Origin: JADJSS01 sp964490845
GTDB taxonomy: Bacteria > Bacteroidota > Bacteroidia > Chitinophagales > JADIYW01
Direction: 5' to 3'
DNA: 64,000 nucleotides
Assembly: GCA_964490845.1 (NCBI GenBank)
Contig: CAZBED010000005.1
Coordinates: 132,239-196,238 of the forward strand
Position numbers and translations under genes: made by a program. Of the stretch, positions 34,061 through 42,530 are shown one piece after another. The notes below the pieces were generated by a model, which worked only from the letters and a program-made list of their open reading frames with translations, was not told where the DNA came from and did not search any database. Position 1 is the stretch's first letter. Each line of letters opens with the position of its first letter.

Positions 34061-36190
34061 TTAATTTGCAACGGATGCTTTTTGCTCACCCTTAATATCT
34101 TTCCCCAGGCGTTGCAGATAGGCTATCAGGGCAATAATTTCCTTATTGCTGCTGATTTCAATCTTATCCATTTGCAATTTGTATTTGATCTTTTCTGCCT
34201 GCATCTTCAAATCTTCATTTGCTTTTGCCTCATAGCCAGCCTCGTAAGGGACTCCCAATTGGCGCATGGCATGGATTTTTGAATTCGTTGATGCAAGGTC
34301 AATCTCTCTCTCATATAACCAAGGATATTTTGGCATTACAGAACCAGGTGACATGGACGTTGGATCGAGCATGTGGTTAAAATGCCAGCTGTCCGGGTAT
34401 TTTCCTCCCACTCTTGCCAAATCCGGACCAGTTCGTTTACTTCCCCATTGGAATGGATGGTCGTATACAAATTCACCGGCTTTGGAGTATTCTCCATAGC
34501 GCATCACCTCATATCTGAAAGGTCGAATCATCTGTGAGTGGCAGGTATAGCAACCTTCTCTTACGTAAATATCCCTTCCCTGCAATTCCAGCGGCGTGTA
34601 AGGTTTTACACTGGCTATCGTCGGAATATTAGACTTTACAAGGAATGTAGGAATTAATTCAAAAATACCTCCTAAGGCAACCACCAATAGACTCATGACC
34701 AATAATAAAATCGGTTTTCTTTCGATGACACTGTGCCAGAATGTTTTTCCGGTAGTAACATACGTTTTAGGCAGTGCAGCAGCTTCCGCCTCTTCACTTT
34801 CTACAAATGTTCCCTGTTTAGCCGTTTTTATCAGGTTGTAAATCATTACAAATACCCCTAACAAGTATACTGTACCACCAACCGCTCTCATGATATAAAA
34901 TGGAACGGTTGTTTGTACGATATCTATAAACTGATATTGCAACTGACCTTCCGGCGTAAATGCCTTATACATGAAATAAGAGCGGAATGCAGCCCAATAC
35001 ATCGGTATGGCGTATAAGATGATACCCAATGTGCCAATCCAGAAGTGTGTACCAGCCAGTTTTTTAGAGAACAAATTGGTTTTAAACAGCCTTGGTATCA
35101 GCCAGTACATCATACCAAATGTCAGGAATCCGTTCCAGCCCAAAGCACCTATGTGAACGTGCGCAATCGTCCAGTCGCTGTAGTGCGAGATGGCATTGAC
35201 ATTTTTCAACGACAACATTGGACCTTCAAAAGTAGACATACCATAGCAGGTTACCCCAACCACGAAGAACTTCAGAATAGGATCTTCCCGAACCTTATCC
35301 CAAGCGCCTCGTAAGGTAAACAAGCCGTTCAGCATACCACCCCAGCTAGGCAGGATCAGCATGATAGAAAACACAGTACCTAATGACTGAGCCCATTCTG
35401 GAAGCGCTGTATATAATAAATGGTGAGGGCCTGCCCAAATATATAAGAAAATCAAGGACCAAAAGTGCACGATACTCAATCGGTAGGAATATACCGGCCT
35501 GTTAGCAGCTTTTGGAATGAAGTAATACATCAATCCCAAATACGGAGTCGTTAAGAAGAATGCCACCGCATTATGTCCATACCACCACTGTACCAATGCA
35601 TCCTGAACGCCGGCATAAGCGGAATAACTTTTCATCCAGGAAAAAGGCAACTCCATGGAATTTACGATGTGCAGCATGGCCACCGTTACCCAGGAAGCAA
35701 TGAAAAACCATATAGCAACATACAAATGGCGCTCTCTTCGGGTGAGAATAGTACCAAACATATTGACACCAAACACCACCCAAACCAATGTAATGGCAAT
35801 ATCAATCGGCCATTCTAGTTCAGCGTATTCTTTTCCTGTGGTATATCCGGCCATTAACGAGACGGCTGCTGCTACGATAATTAGTTGCCATCCCCAAAAA
35901 TGAATATTTCCCAGCACATTACTGAACATTTTTGTTTTTAAGAGCCTCGGAAGTGCATAATAAATGGCAGTAAAAATACCATTGCCCACAAATGCAAAGA
36001 TAACGGCATTCGTGTGCACCGGGCGCATACGGCCAAAAGTGATGGCTGCCATATCTAAATTTAAGATGGGAAATGCTAACTGAAAGGCGATCACTACCCC
36101 TACCAGCATACCTACTGCTCCCCAAAAAATTGTTGCGATAGCAAAATATTTTGGCAATCGGTTGTCGTAACTAAAGCGTTCTAATTCCAT
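34061..36190 (-). CDS. ccoNO: cbb3 cytochrome c oxidase, fused catalytic subunit I/II (CcoNO)
   Basis: The terminal oxidase core in one 709-residue chain. Residues 1 to about 460 are CcoN with heme-copper ligands: His59 (RPVHTNAV, heme b), His206 (WYGHNAV, CuB), His256-His257 (GPHHLLY, CuB) and His344/His346 (TIAHVHIGALGWNG, the two hemes). After a short linker, from about residue 485 the chain continues as CcoO with a membrane anchor and one heme c site CYTCH at 547-551 followed by SQMIRPFRYEVMRYGEYS. Fusion of N and O is common in Bacteroidota and rare elsewhere. The gene follows ccoS by six bases. Confidence 0.97.
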   Translation of the reverse strand: MELERFSYDNRLPKYFAIATIFWGAVGMLVGVVIAFQLAFPILNLDMAAITFGRMRPVHTNAVIFAFVGNGIFTAIYYALPRLLKTKMFSNVLGNIHFWGWQLIIVAAAVSLMAGYTTGKEYAELEWPIDIAITLVWVVFGVNMFGTILTRRERHLYVAIWFFIASWVTVAMLHIVNSMELPFSWMKSYSAYAGVQDALVQWWYGHNAVAFFLTTPYLGLMYYFIPKAANRPVYSYRLSIVHFWSLIFLYIWAGPHHLLYTALPEWAQSLGTVFSIMLILPSWGGMLNGLFTLRGAWDKVREDPILKFFVVGVTCYGMSTFEGPMLSLKNVNAISHYSDWTIAHVHIGALGWNGFLTFGMMYWLIPRLFKTNLFSKKLAGTHFWIGTLGIILYAIPMYWAAFRSYFMYKAFTPEGQLQYQFIDIVQTTVPFYIMRAVGGTVYLLGVFVMIYNLIKTAKQGTFVESEEAEAAALPKTYVTTGKTFWHSVIERKPILLLVMSLLVVALGGIFELIPTFLVKSNIPTIASVKPYTPLELQGRDIYVREGCYTCHSQMIRPFRYEVMRYGEYSKAGEFVYDHPFQWGSKRTGPDLARVGGKYPDSWHFNHMLDPTSMSPGSVMPKYPWLYEREIDLASTNSKIHAMRQLGVPYEAGYEAKANEDLKMQAEKIKYKLQMDKIEISSNKEIIALIAYLQRLGKDIKGEQKASVAN

Positions 36191-36196
36191 AATATA

Positions 36197-36355
36197 TTAC
36201 TTGGTTGGTTTATTAATTGTATCATCAAATAAAATTCTTCTTGAAGGGGAATAATCATCTTCAAACTGGCCATCGCGAACACTCCACAAAAAGGCGACTA
36301 AAAATCCACCGGCTATAAAGAGACTGACTGCTAACAATAATATGATTACATTCAT
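36197..36355 (-). CDS. ccoS: cbb3 oxidase maturation protein CcoS
   Basis: A 52-residue protein read from the ATG at 36353-36355. It begins MNVIILLLAVSLFIAGGFLV and continues AFLWSVRDGQFEDDYSPSRR. The single span followed by FLWSVRDGQFEDD is the CcoS/FixS signature. CcoS is needed for insertion of heme and CuB cofactors. It is the first gene of the cco unit and lies directly behind the FNR-like site and promoter at 36371-36415. Confidence 0.95.
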   Translation of the reverse strand: MNVIILLLAVSLFIAGGFLVAFLWSVRDGQFEDDYSPSRRILFDDTINKPTK

Positions 36356-36370
36356 AACTTTTATTCTTTA

Positions 36371-36378
36371 CAAAAGTA
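36371..36378 (-). promoter_or_regulatory. predicted -7 element of the cco operon
   Basis: Minus-strand TACTTTTG matches TAnnTTTG and ends 15 bases before the ccoS ATG. There is no TTTG at -33; the FNR-like palindrome occupies that place, as expected for an activator-dependent promoter. Confidence 0.6.
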
Positions 36379-36399
36379 TTAATTTCATTTATTTTATAC

Positions 36400-36415
36400 A
36401 TTGACAGCTGTCAAT
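36400..36415. promoter_or_regulatory. FNR/FixK-like operator upstream of the cco operon
   Basis: ATTGACAGCTGTCAAT is a perfect 16-bp palindrome matching the Fnr/FixK half-site layout TTGAY-N4-RTCAA. Its centre lies 29.5-36.5 bases upstream of the -7 box, which puts it close to -41 from the likely transcript start, the class II activator position. An Fnr-type regulator is encoded at 39.4-40.1 kb. Confidence 0.75.
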
Positions 36416-36432
36416 TTTAATTATGACTTTTA

Positions 36433-38847
36433 TCATGTTTTACTTAATCCATTTTTATATGCATTCCATTCGCTCAATCCATAGGTAATCAGAATAATGC
36501 TGATGGAACTGCACGGCATCAGTATGGCAGCTATTAAAGGTGACAGACTGCCCTGAACGGCAAAATACATTCCTATGACATTATAGACAATTGACAATAT
36601 AAAACTTGCAATGATAATCTTTTTTCCGGCTTTGGCAAACCGGATAAATTTTCCGAGGTTGGAAAATTGAGATGCATCCAATATCCCATCACAAGCCGGT
36701 GTGAAATTATTGGCATTTTCCGTTATGGCAATCCCCACATCACTTTGCTTTAAGGCACCGGCATCGTTCAACCCATCCCCCATCATCAGCACCTTTTTAT
36801 GTTGTACATCTTGTAAATGCTGAATATACGCTAATTTTTCTTCGGGTTTCTGATTAAACAGCAACTCTGAATCTTTATCCAACACAGACTGCAGGTATTG
36901 CTGTTCCCCATTGTTATCCCCCGACAAGACCGCAATTGGAAACTTAGCGTGCAACTGATGCAATAATTGTTTGAAGCCAAAGCGGTAAGAATTCTTTATG
37001 GCAAATTCGCCATATACTTCATCATCCACCTTAAGGAAAACGGAAGTATTATTCGCGCTCTTCCGTTTATCTCCGTAAATGAATTCGTAAGAACCTATTT
37101 TGTAATACCGGTCATCCATCCAACCTTCTATTCCCCGGCCTTCAACCGTTTTGAAATTTTCTGTTTGTTGAAATGCATTTATGTTCAGGTATTCCAAAAT
37201 GGCTTTGCTCAACGGATGCGATGACTGTGCCAGCAGCGCAGCCAAATTATTCTTTTCCGCTTCCTTCAATTCTTTTCCTTTATAGGATACGGTTATGCTT
37301 TTTTGCTGGGTAAGTGTACCGGTCTTATCAAACACTATATGATTGATACCCGCCAATGCTTCAATCACATCCGGATTGCGCAGATACAGTTTATTTTTGG
37401 TCAGGATGCGGAGGATATTTCCATTGGTAAATGTTGCGGACAACAGCAGCGCACACGGACAGGCGACTATCAATACGGTTGTCAATGTGTTCCACATTAA
37501 TTTATATTCCTTCTGAGAAAACCAGTAAGCGGCGGCGGCTGTTGCTATGAAAAGCACTATAAACGTGAAATACTTGCTTAGAATATGAATAAAAGAGTTG
37601 GATTTCACTTCATCCTCCTGTTTAAAAACATCTTTATTCCAGAGGTTGGTAAGATAACTCTGAGAAACCTCTTTCACAACCACCAGTTCAAGTGCACCGC
37701 CCATCTGTTTCCCACCTGCGTAAATAATTTCACCAGGTTCTTTCAGCACCGGCAGGCTCTCACCGCTTACAAAACTATAGTCAATTTCCGCCTTCCCTTT
37801 CGAGAGGATGCAATCAACAGGAATAAGTTCATTGTCATATATTTGAATAATATCGCCCTCCTTGATATTGTTTATGGGGGTAGGAACTGCTTTATTTTCC
37901 ACCATCAAATTAACTGCAATAGGAAAAAATGACTTGTAATCCCGGTCGAATGAAATGGACTGGTAGGTTTTATCCTGAAGGATGCGTCCCAACAGCATAA
38001 AAAACACGATTCCGCTCATACTGTCAAGGTAGCCGGAACCGGTATTGGAGAAAATTTCATACAGACTTCTGCAAAACGTAATTAAGATAGCCAGTGCTAT
38101 CGGTGCGTCTATATTCAGAAATCTATTCTTCAAGCCTTTCCAAGCCAGTTCAAAGAATTCGGAAGCAGCATAAAAGAATACCGGCAACGACAATACGACA
38201 ATGACATATTTCAGAATTTCGGATATATTTTTTTCAATATATCCGTCAATAGAGAAATATTCCGGGAAACTCATCATCATGATGTTGGCAAAACAGAAGC
38301 CGGCTATTCCCAGTTTATATAATCTGGAACGATCCACAGATCGAACTCCATCCGTATTAAATTCCTGTAAACTGATATGCGGTTCATAGCCAATGGAAGT
38401 AAGCGTTTCCACCACCTTGCGCAGTGTTGTCTTCGCGTTGTCAAAAACTAAAAAGACTTCCTTACGTACAAAATTCACTTTAGAGGTTACAACACCCGGA
38501 TTTATTCGGTGAATGTTTTCCAATAACCACAAACAGGAACTGCAATGCATCTGAGGTAGGTAAAAGGTAATATGCGTTTGATTGCCGTCTGTAAACTGAA
38601 TCAGTTTCTGAACGATGGAAGCATCATCTAAAAAAGCAAACTTATTTTCCCGGATGGTGATTCGTTGGGTAACACCTGGGGTATGATTCAGGTCGTAATA
38701 AGTACATAAATTATTTTCATTCAACAATTCATAGACCAACTTACAGCCTTCACAACAAAAATATTTATCCTGAATATGGATGTTCGATGTTGAATTAGCT
38801 TCACCGCAATGATAGCAAGCCGTTTTATTTATAGTATCATAGTTCAT
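36433..38847 (-). CDS. ccoI: copper-translocating P-type ATPase CcoI (FixI)
   Basis: Exports copper across the inner membrane for assembly of cbb3 oxidase. The 804-residue protein begins with a metal-binding cysteine region typical of FixI: CYHCG at 11-15 and CCEGC at 31-35. The HMA domain has MHCSSC at 100-105. P-type features are SGES near 361-364, the ion-channel motif CPC at 463-465 and the phosphorylated Asp507 in DKTGTLTQ. The hinge MMGDGLNDAGALKQSDVGIA lies near residue 690. The start overlaps the stop of the hemerythrin-like gene by four bases (ATGA), so both come from the promoter at about 39358. Confidence 0.95.
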   Translation of the reverse strand: MNYDTINKTACYHCGEANSTSNIHIQDKYFCCEGCKLVYELLNENNLCTYYDLNHTPGVTQRITIRENKFAFLDDASIVQKLIQFTDGNQTHITFYLPQMHCSSCLWLLENIHRINPGVVTSKVNFVRKEVFLVFDNAKTTLRKVVETLTSIGYEPHISLQEFNTDGVRSVDRSRLYKLGIAGFCFANIMMMSFPEYFSIDGYIEKNISEILKYVIVVLSLPVFFYAASEFFELAWKGLKNRFLNIDAPIALAILITFCRSLYEIFSNTGSGYLDSMSGIVFFMLLGRILQDKTYQSISFDRDYKSFFPIAVNLMVENKAVPTPINNIKEGDIIQIYDNELIPVDCILSKGKAEIDYSFVSGESLPVLKEPGEIIYAGGKQMGGALELVVVKEVSQSYLTNLWNKDVFKQEDEVKSNSFIHILSKYFTFIVLFIATAAAAYWFSQKEYKLMWNTLTTVLIVACPCALLLSATFTNGNILRILTKNKLYLRNPDVIEALAGINHIVFDKTGTLTQQKSITVSYKGKELKEAEKNNLAALLAQSSHPLSKAILEYLNINAFQQTENFKTVEGRGIEGWMDDRYYKIGSYEFIYGDKRKSANNTSVFLKVDDEVYGEFAIKNSYRFGFKQLLHQLHAKFPIAVLSGDNNGEQQYLQSVLDKDSELLFNQKPEEKLAYIQHLQDVQHKKVLMMGDGLNDAGALKQSDVGIAITENANNFTPACDGILDASQFSNLGKFIRFAKAGKKIIIASFILSIVYNVIGMYFAVQGSLSPLIAAILMPCSSISIILITYGLSEWNAYKNGLSKT

Positions 38848-39341
38848 TTAGAATCAGGAGTGGTGTCACTTTTTATCTTGGTCCACAAAAAATTCTCCTT
38901 AATATACAAAATATGTTGGATATTTTGTTCAATTGCGTACAATTCGTTGCAACAAATTTTAAACTGGTTCGACCAATTGGGCTGCTGGACGTAGTTATTC
39001 ATCAATCCTCTCAGTTTCTGGAGGATAGACATAATGCGCTGGTGAATCGTATTTATCGGGGCTAAAGAGATATATTTGCCCGGGTTCTGCTTGACATGCG
39101 GATACAGTAGAATATGGTCTTTGACAAATAACTGCTGCACCTCTTCACGCAGTTTATGAAACAAAGTGTTTATCAAGCCTGTTAATTCTGAATTTTCGTC
39201 AGAATCGGCCAATAAGAATTCAATATAATTTTGGGTAGTCTCTAAATCAGCCAAAACCTGGGTATAATGCCTTTCTTCCAAGTAGTTGCACAACTCCTCC
39301 GCACTGAAATCATTGTAATTAATAATATGCAAATTATGCAT
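38844..39341 (-). CDS. RIC/hemerythrin-like protein with degenerate iron ligands
   Basis: A 165-residue helical protein resembling the C-terminal di-iron domain of RIC (YtfE/ScdA) proteins, which repair iron-sulfur clusters after nitrosative stress. By eye, RHYTQVLADLETT aligns with the first His helix (His25), PINTIHQRIMSIL with the third (His100) and QHILYIKENFLW with the last (His143, Glu149). The second helix, EVQQLFVKDHILLYP, has Leu71 where YtfE has a ligand His and Asp-His where EE is usual. A classical di-iron site is therefore doubtful. It overlaps ccoI by four bases, tying it to cbb3 or copper biology, and an FNR-like site lies upstream. Confidence 0.6.
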   Translation of the reverse strand: MHNLHIINYNDFSAEELCNYLEERHYTQVLADLETTQNYIEFLLADSDENSELTGLINTLFHKLREEVQQLFVKDHILLYPHVKQNPGKYISLAPINTIHQRIMSILQKLRGLMNNYVQQPNWSNQFKICCNELYAIEQNIQHILYIKENFLWTKIKSDTTPDSK

Positions 39342-39357
39342 GGGCTGGAATTTGACG

Positions 39358-39402
39358 TAAAACTAAGTCCAATTCCGAAAAATAAGCATGACCGCTATCA
39401 AT
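39358..39402 (-). promoter_or_regulatory. FNR-like site and promoter of the hemerythrin-like/ccoI unit
   Basis: Plus 39388-39402 reads on the minus strand as ATTGATAGCGGTCAT, an Fnr-like TTGAT-N4-GTCAa site with one mismatch. A -7-like TAGTTTTA lies at 39358-39365, one base off consensus. The distance between the two is exactly that found at the ccoS promoter (29.5-36.5 bases from the centre), and the -7 box is 16 bases before the ATG. Confidence 0.55.
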
Positions 39403-39432
39403 TAAAAATATGATTTTTATCAGGTTTTAGAA

Positions 39433-40140
39433 CTAGTCGTACAAGTTGGCTGTTCTTACCAGCTTGTCTGTATCCAGTATCTTAATTTTTTTACCGGATA
39501 GTTCGATGATGTGTTCTTTATTAAATTCTGAAAGCAGGCGGATGGCTGTTTCGGTAGCCGTTCCGACCAAATTAGCTATTTCTTCGCGGGTCAGCAGAAT
39601 ATTGATTTGATTGTCTTTATCTATTCCATACGTTTCCTTTAAAAACAGGATGGTTTCCGCGACACGCTCGCGCACCGGTTTCTGTGCCAGATGGGTGATT
39701 TTCTCCTCAGCATGCTTCAATTCATTGGACAGTAACTTCATCATCTCAAATGAAAGACTGGCATCCTTCTGTAAAATGACCAAAAATATTTCCCTTGGAA
39801 TAAAACAAATATTGCAATCCTCTATCGCTGTTGCCGTTGCGCTGTATCTGTCTCCGGACAAAAGCGCTTTATAGCCAATAATATCTCCGGGTTTCGCCAT
39901 ACGGACAATCTGTTCCTTACCTTCGCTTCCCATCATGGCCAGTTTGATTTTTCCGGCATTGATACAATATACTCCGGAAGCATAAGAGCCTTCCCTGAAG
40001 ATACTTTCCCCTTTTTTGAATGAAGAACATATCTTCAGCGCCTCAATTTCCTGCATCCTGTCGTGTTCTGTTTTACAAAAGACAGAATTGAACCGATTGG
40101 AACAATGTTTACAATCAACGTGTTCGAAAGTTGGTTTCAT
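39433..40140 (-). CDS. Crp/Fnr family transcription regulator with Fnr-like cysteines
   Basis: A cyclic-nucleotide-fold regulator with a C-terminal winged helix. I start at the ATG at 40138-40140, since a TTG start at 40158 would lie within the promoter -7 box; this gives 235 residues. The N-terminus has Cys10, Cys13 and Cys22 (CKHCSNRFNSVFC), and a further pair Cys109/Cys112 (EDCNIC) stands where Fnr keeps its fourth cluster cysteine, so an oxygen-sensing [4Fe-4S] cluster is plausible. The HTH is LTREEIANLVGTATETAIRLL. It lies next to the cbb3 locus, in front of which two Fnr-like sites are seen, so it is probably the local oxygen regulator. Confidence 0.9.
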   Translation of the reverse strand: MKPTFEHVDCKHCSNRFNSVFCKTEHDRMQEIEALKICSSFKKGESIFREGSYASGVYCINAGKIKLAMMGSEGKEQIVRMAKPGDIIGYKALLSGDRYSATATAIEDCNICFIPREIFLVILQKDASLSFEMMKLLSNELKHAEEKITHLAQKPVRERVAETILFLKETYGIDKDNQINILLTREEIANLVGTATETAIRLLSEFNKEHIIELSGKKIKILDTDKLVRTANLYD

Positions 40141-40155
40141 AAGCCGATTTGGAAT

Positions 40156-40186
40156 CAAATATTAACAATTTTCATCAAAAATCAAA
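40156..40186 (-). promoter_or_regulatory. predicted promoter of the Fnr-like regulator
   Basis: Minus-strand TTTG (plus 40183-40186) and AATATTTG (plus 40156-40163) are separated by the consensus 19 bases; the -7 box differs from TAnnTTTG at the first base only. It ends 15 bases before the ATG at 40140. Confidence 0.5.
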
Positions 40187-40227
40187 CTAAAGAACAATGT
40201 ATTTGTCTACATCATACACTAAATTGA

Positions 40228-41136
40228 CTAATGCCAGTCTTTAGGCTGAAAAAAGGCAAGTGTTTTATGTTCTTCGCTGTCTAATTCCGGCATGAAATTA
40301 TACTTCCATTCCGCGTGAGGCGGCAGGCTCATCAAAATGGACTCGATACGCCCGTTCGTTTTTAGCCCAAAATGAGTTCCGCGGTCGTATACCAGGTTAA
40401 ATTCAGTGTACCTGCCCCTGCGGATAGACTGCCATTCTTTATTTTTTTCTGTAAAGGCACGGGACTTATTTCTTTCAGTGATTTCCTTATAAACAGGCAG
40501 AAAGCTATTGCCCACAGCCTGCAGAAACCTGAAAAGCTTTTCCTTTTCATCCGGTTGCCTGGGCCGCAAATGGTCAAAAAATATACCGCCGACACCACGC
40601 ATTTCCTGACGATGTTTGATGGTAAAATAGTCATCGCACCATTTTTTAAACTCGGGATAATAGGATTTATCAAATGCATCACAGGTATTTTTCAAAACGG
40701 TATGCAGGTGTAGAGTATCCTCTTCATTAGGATATGCCGGCGATAAATCAATACCCCCGCCAAACCATTCGTCCGTCACCTCGCCATCTTCCGTATCGGT
40801 CATACAAAAATACCGGACATTCATGTGTATGATTGGTACATACGGATTTTGCGGATGAATAACGATTGAAACGCCGGTTGCATGAAAAAAATCTGCTTTC
40901 CGAGATTCACTTTTCAGCACCTCCGGCAGCCTGCCATGCACGTGCGAAAAATTCACTCCGCCTTTTTCAAACACATTTCCGTCTTGTATCACTCTTGAGT
41001 GTCCGCCACCACCTTCTGGCCTTTGCCAGTAATCCGACTGAAAAACCGCTTTACCATCTATTTTTTCTAACGCCAAACAGATAGTATTCTGCAATTCAAT
41101 TAAATATGATTTTATTTCCTGTAAACTGATTCCCAT
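40228..41136 (-). CDS. hemF: oxygen-dependent coproporphyrinogen III oxidase
   Basis: HemF decarboxylates coproporphyrinogen III to protoporphyrinogen IX with O2 during heme synthesis. The 302-residue protein has WQRPEGGGGHSRVIQDG at about 42-58, the FHATGVSIVIHPQNPYVP block, GGIDLSPAYP and GVGGIFFDHL. Near the C-terminus RRGRYTEFNLVYDRGTHFGL and MSLPPHAEWKYN are characteristic. Length is normal. Its position next to the cbb3 oxidase locus fits heme demand, although HemF itself needs oxygen. A TATATTTG -7-like box lies at 41169-41176. Confidence 0.96.
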   Translation of the reverse strand: MGISLQEIKSYLIELQNTICLALEKIDGKAVFQSDYWQRPEGGGGHSRVIQDGNVFEKGGVNFSHVHGRLPEVLKSESRKADFFHATGVSIVIHPQNPYVPIIHMNVRYFCMTDTEDGEVTDEWFGGGIDLSPAYPNEEDTLHLHTVLKNTCDAFDKSYYPEFKKWCDDYFTIKHRQEMRGVGGIFFDHLRPRQPDEKEKLFRFLQAVGNSFLPVYKEITERNKSRAFTEKNKEWQSIRRGRYTEFNLVYDRGTHFGLKTNGRIESILMSLPPHAEWKYNFMPELDSEEHKTLAFFQPKDWH

Positions 41137-41505
41137 TGCTATATTTTCTTAGATTAAACGTACAAAAGCAAATATACTTATTTATCACTTTTTCGGCACT
41201 TTTCCTTATCTAACTAAGTAATTATTTTTTCAGGATGTCAGATGCAGATTGTATAATTTAAAAATGCAAAACAAACCGTCATTTTACCAGTAAATAGTTA
41301 CCATTCGGAGCATTTATATTTAAAATATTCACGGTATTTATGTATTGCGAAATTGTAAAATCCGGTGCAACTTTATAATATTGAAAAACCATTAAAACAA
41401 ATTGCTATGAAAAACAACTTATCCCGCTTAAAGCAGCTCTGGTAGTTAGACTCTTACTATCAGAAACATAATTCCTTTTTTATTTATTCATTTAAACCAT
41501 GAACT
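41137..41505. other. intergenic region between hemF and the lipocalin-like gene
   Basis: An AT-rich gap of 369 bases between divergent genes. It holds the hemF -7-like box (41169-41176, minus strand). A 12-codon reading frame at 41407-41445 (MKNNLSRLKQLW) is preceded by an A-rich leader like those of real genes here; it may be a leader peptide or the remnant of a gene. I see no RNA gene or clear -33/-7 pair for the plus-strand gene. Confidence 0.4.
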
Positions 41506-41924
41506 ATGAAAAAGGTATTACTAATATCTTTGTTTCTGGCATTGGCCGGAAGCGGATATGCTAAAAAAAACAAAACAAACTGCGCCATTTATGGTACGTG
41601 GAAATACTCCAACAGCAGCGCAATAAATGATTTCCAACGGATTTCAAATTTCACCTCAACCAATTACACTTCCGAATTCCTCGTTTTCAACGAAAGAAAC
41701 GAATTTGTACACGAATTTCTGGATGCAAATGGATTGAGCGTCAAAACACTGAAGGGTAAATGGAAATTAAATGGTGACAAAATAAAAATATCGTATTCCG
41801 ATATTGACTTTGAGTTGCTCGTAGACTATTTTTTATTGACAATGATTTGGTGTTAGGGAAAAATCTGAACCATATCATCTTTTCCAAAGATGTTCTGGTT
41901 AATGACAACTTAGCGCTAAAATAG
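41506..41924 (+). pseudogene. exported lipocalin-like protein, apparently frameshifted
   Basis: The open frame ends at 41856 after 116 residues: a signal peptide (MKKVLLISLFLALAGSGYA), then CAIYGTWKYSNSSAIND and LKGKWKLNGDKIKISYSD, the strand pattern of lipocalin-like domains. The frame breaks after ELLVDYF at a run of six T near 41829-41834. Adding one T lets reading continue as IDNDLVLGKNLNHIIFSKD and on to a stop at 41922-41924, giving about 139 residues that complete the expected beta-barrel repeats. It is either a real frameshift (pseudogene or slippage) or a sequencing error in a homopolymer. Function unknown. Confidence 0.55.
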
Positions 41925-42190
41925 ATACTCACTACCTGTTATATTATATTTATATTTTACTTTTCTTATTGTGTTTAGCACTATAACAGCCATTGTTATG
42001 TCCGAAATCGACAATCAGGGTGAAGAAACGTAATGCTCTTCAATCTTCAACTATTAAAAAAAACTAAACCATGAAAAATCAAGTTAAATCTTGTACTCCG
42101 TTCCCAGAAAAAGAGAACGATACAGCAACAAACAAAACAAGAGAAATAAAAACCGGTACACAAAGAATCAACATTAAACAGTCATTTATA

Positions 42191-42382
42191 ATGTTCTTTT
42201 ATTTAATCACAATTCTTTTATTGTCTGCATCCTGCGATAGAAATGTAGCTTCCGGTTGCGGTACCTGGCCAATGGTAAGTTCTAAAAATGACAGAAGCCG
42301 CAACAGTATGTATAAAAGTGATGTACGGCCGGCTAATTACAAAAACAACAAGCAATACACTTACTACAAGAAATATAATTAA
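42191..42382 (+). CDS. small putative lipoprotein
   Basis: A short protein whose frame is open from 42071 (103 residues). The upstream part is hydrophilic (MKNQVKSCTPFPEKEND), whereas MFFYLITILLLSASC from residue 41 is a lipoprotein-like signal with lipobox SASC, so I favour the ATG at 42191 (63 residues). The mature part is Lys/Asn/Tyr-rich, ending in YTYYKKYN. The longer start, giving an uncleaved anchor, is an alternative. No known family. A stem-loop follows at 42439-42464. Confidence 0.5.
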   Translation: MFFYLITILLLSASCDRNVASGCGTWPMVSSKNDRSRNSMYKSDVRPANYKNNKQYTYYKKYN

Positions 42383-42438
42383 TGACGGAGAAACACCTCC
42401 GCACATCAGTAAGTTTTTTCATAAGAGTAGTTTGCCAT

Positions 42439-42464
42439 ATCCCACAATGTAACAGTTGTGGGAT
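42439..42464. terminator. stem-loop between convergent genes
   Basis: A 9-bp perfect stem, ATCCCACAA (42439-42447) with TTGTGGGAT (42456-42464), and an eight-base loop, between a plus-strand and a minus-strand gene. The T-tract is weak (TTATTATTC), so it may serve both strands. Confidence 0.65.
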
Positions 42465-42530
42465 TTATTATTCAGAATAAACAGAGATGTGAAAATTGTA
42501 TATAGAATACTATACGGAAACTAAACCTGT

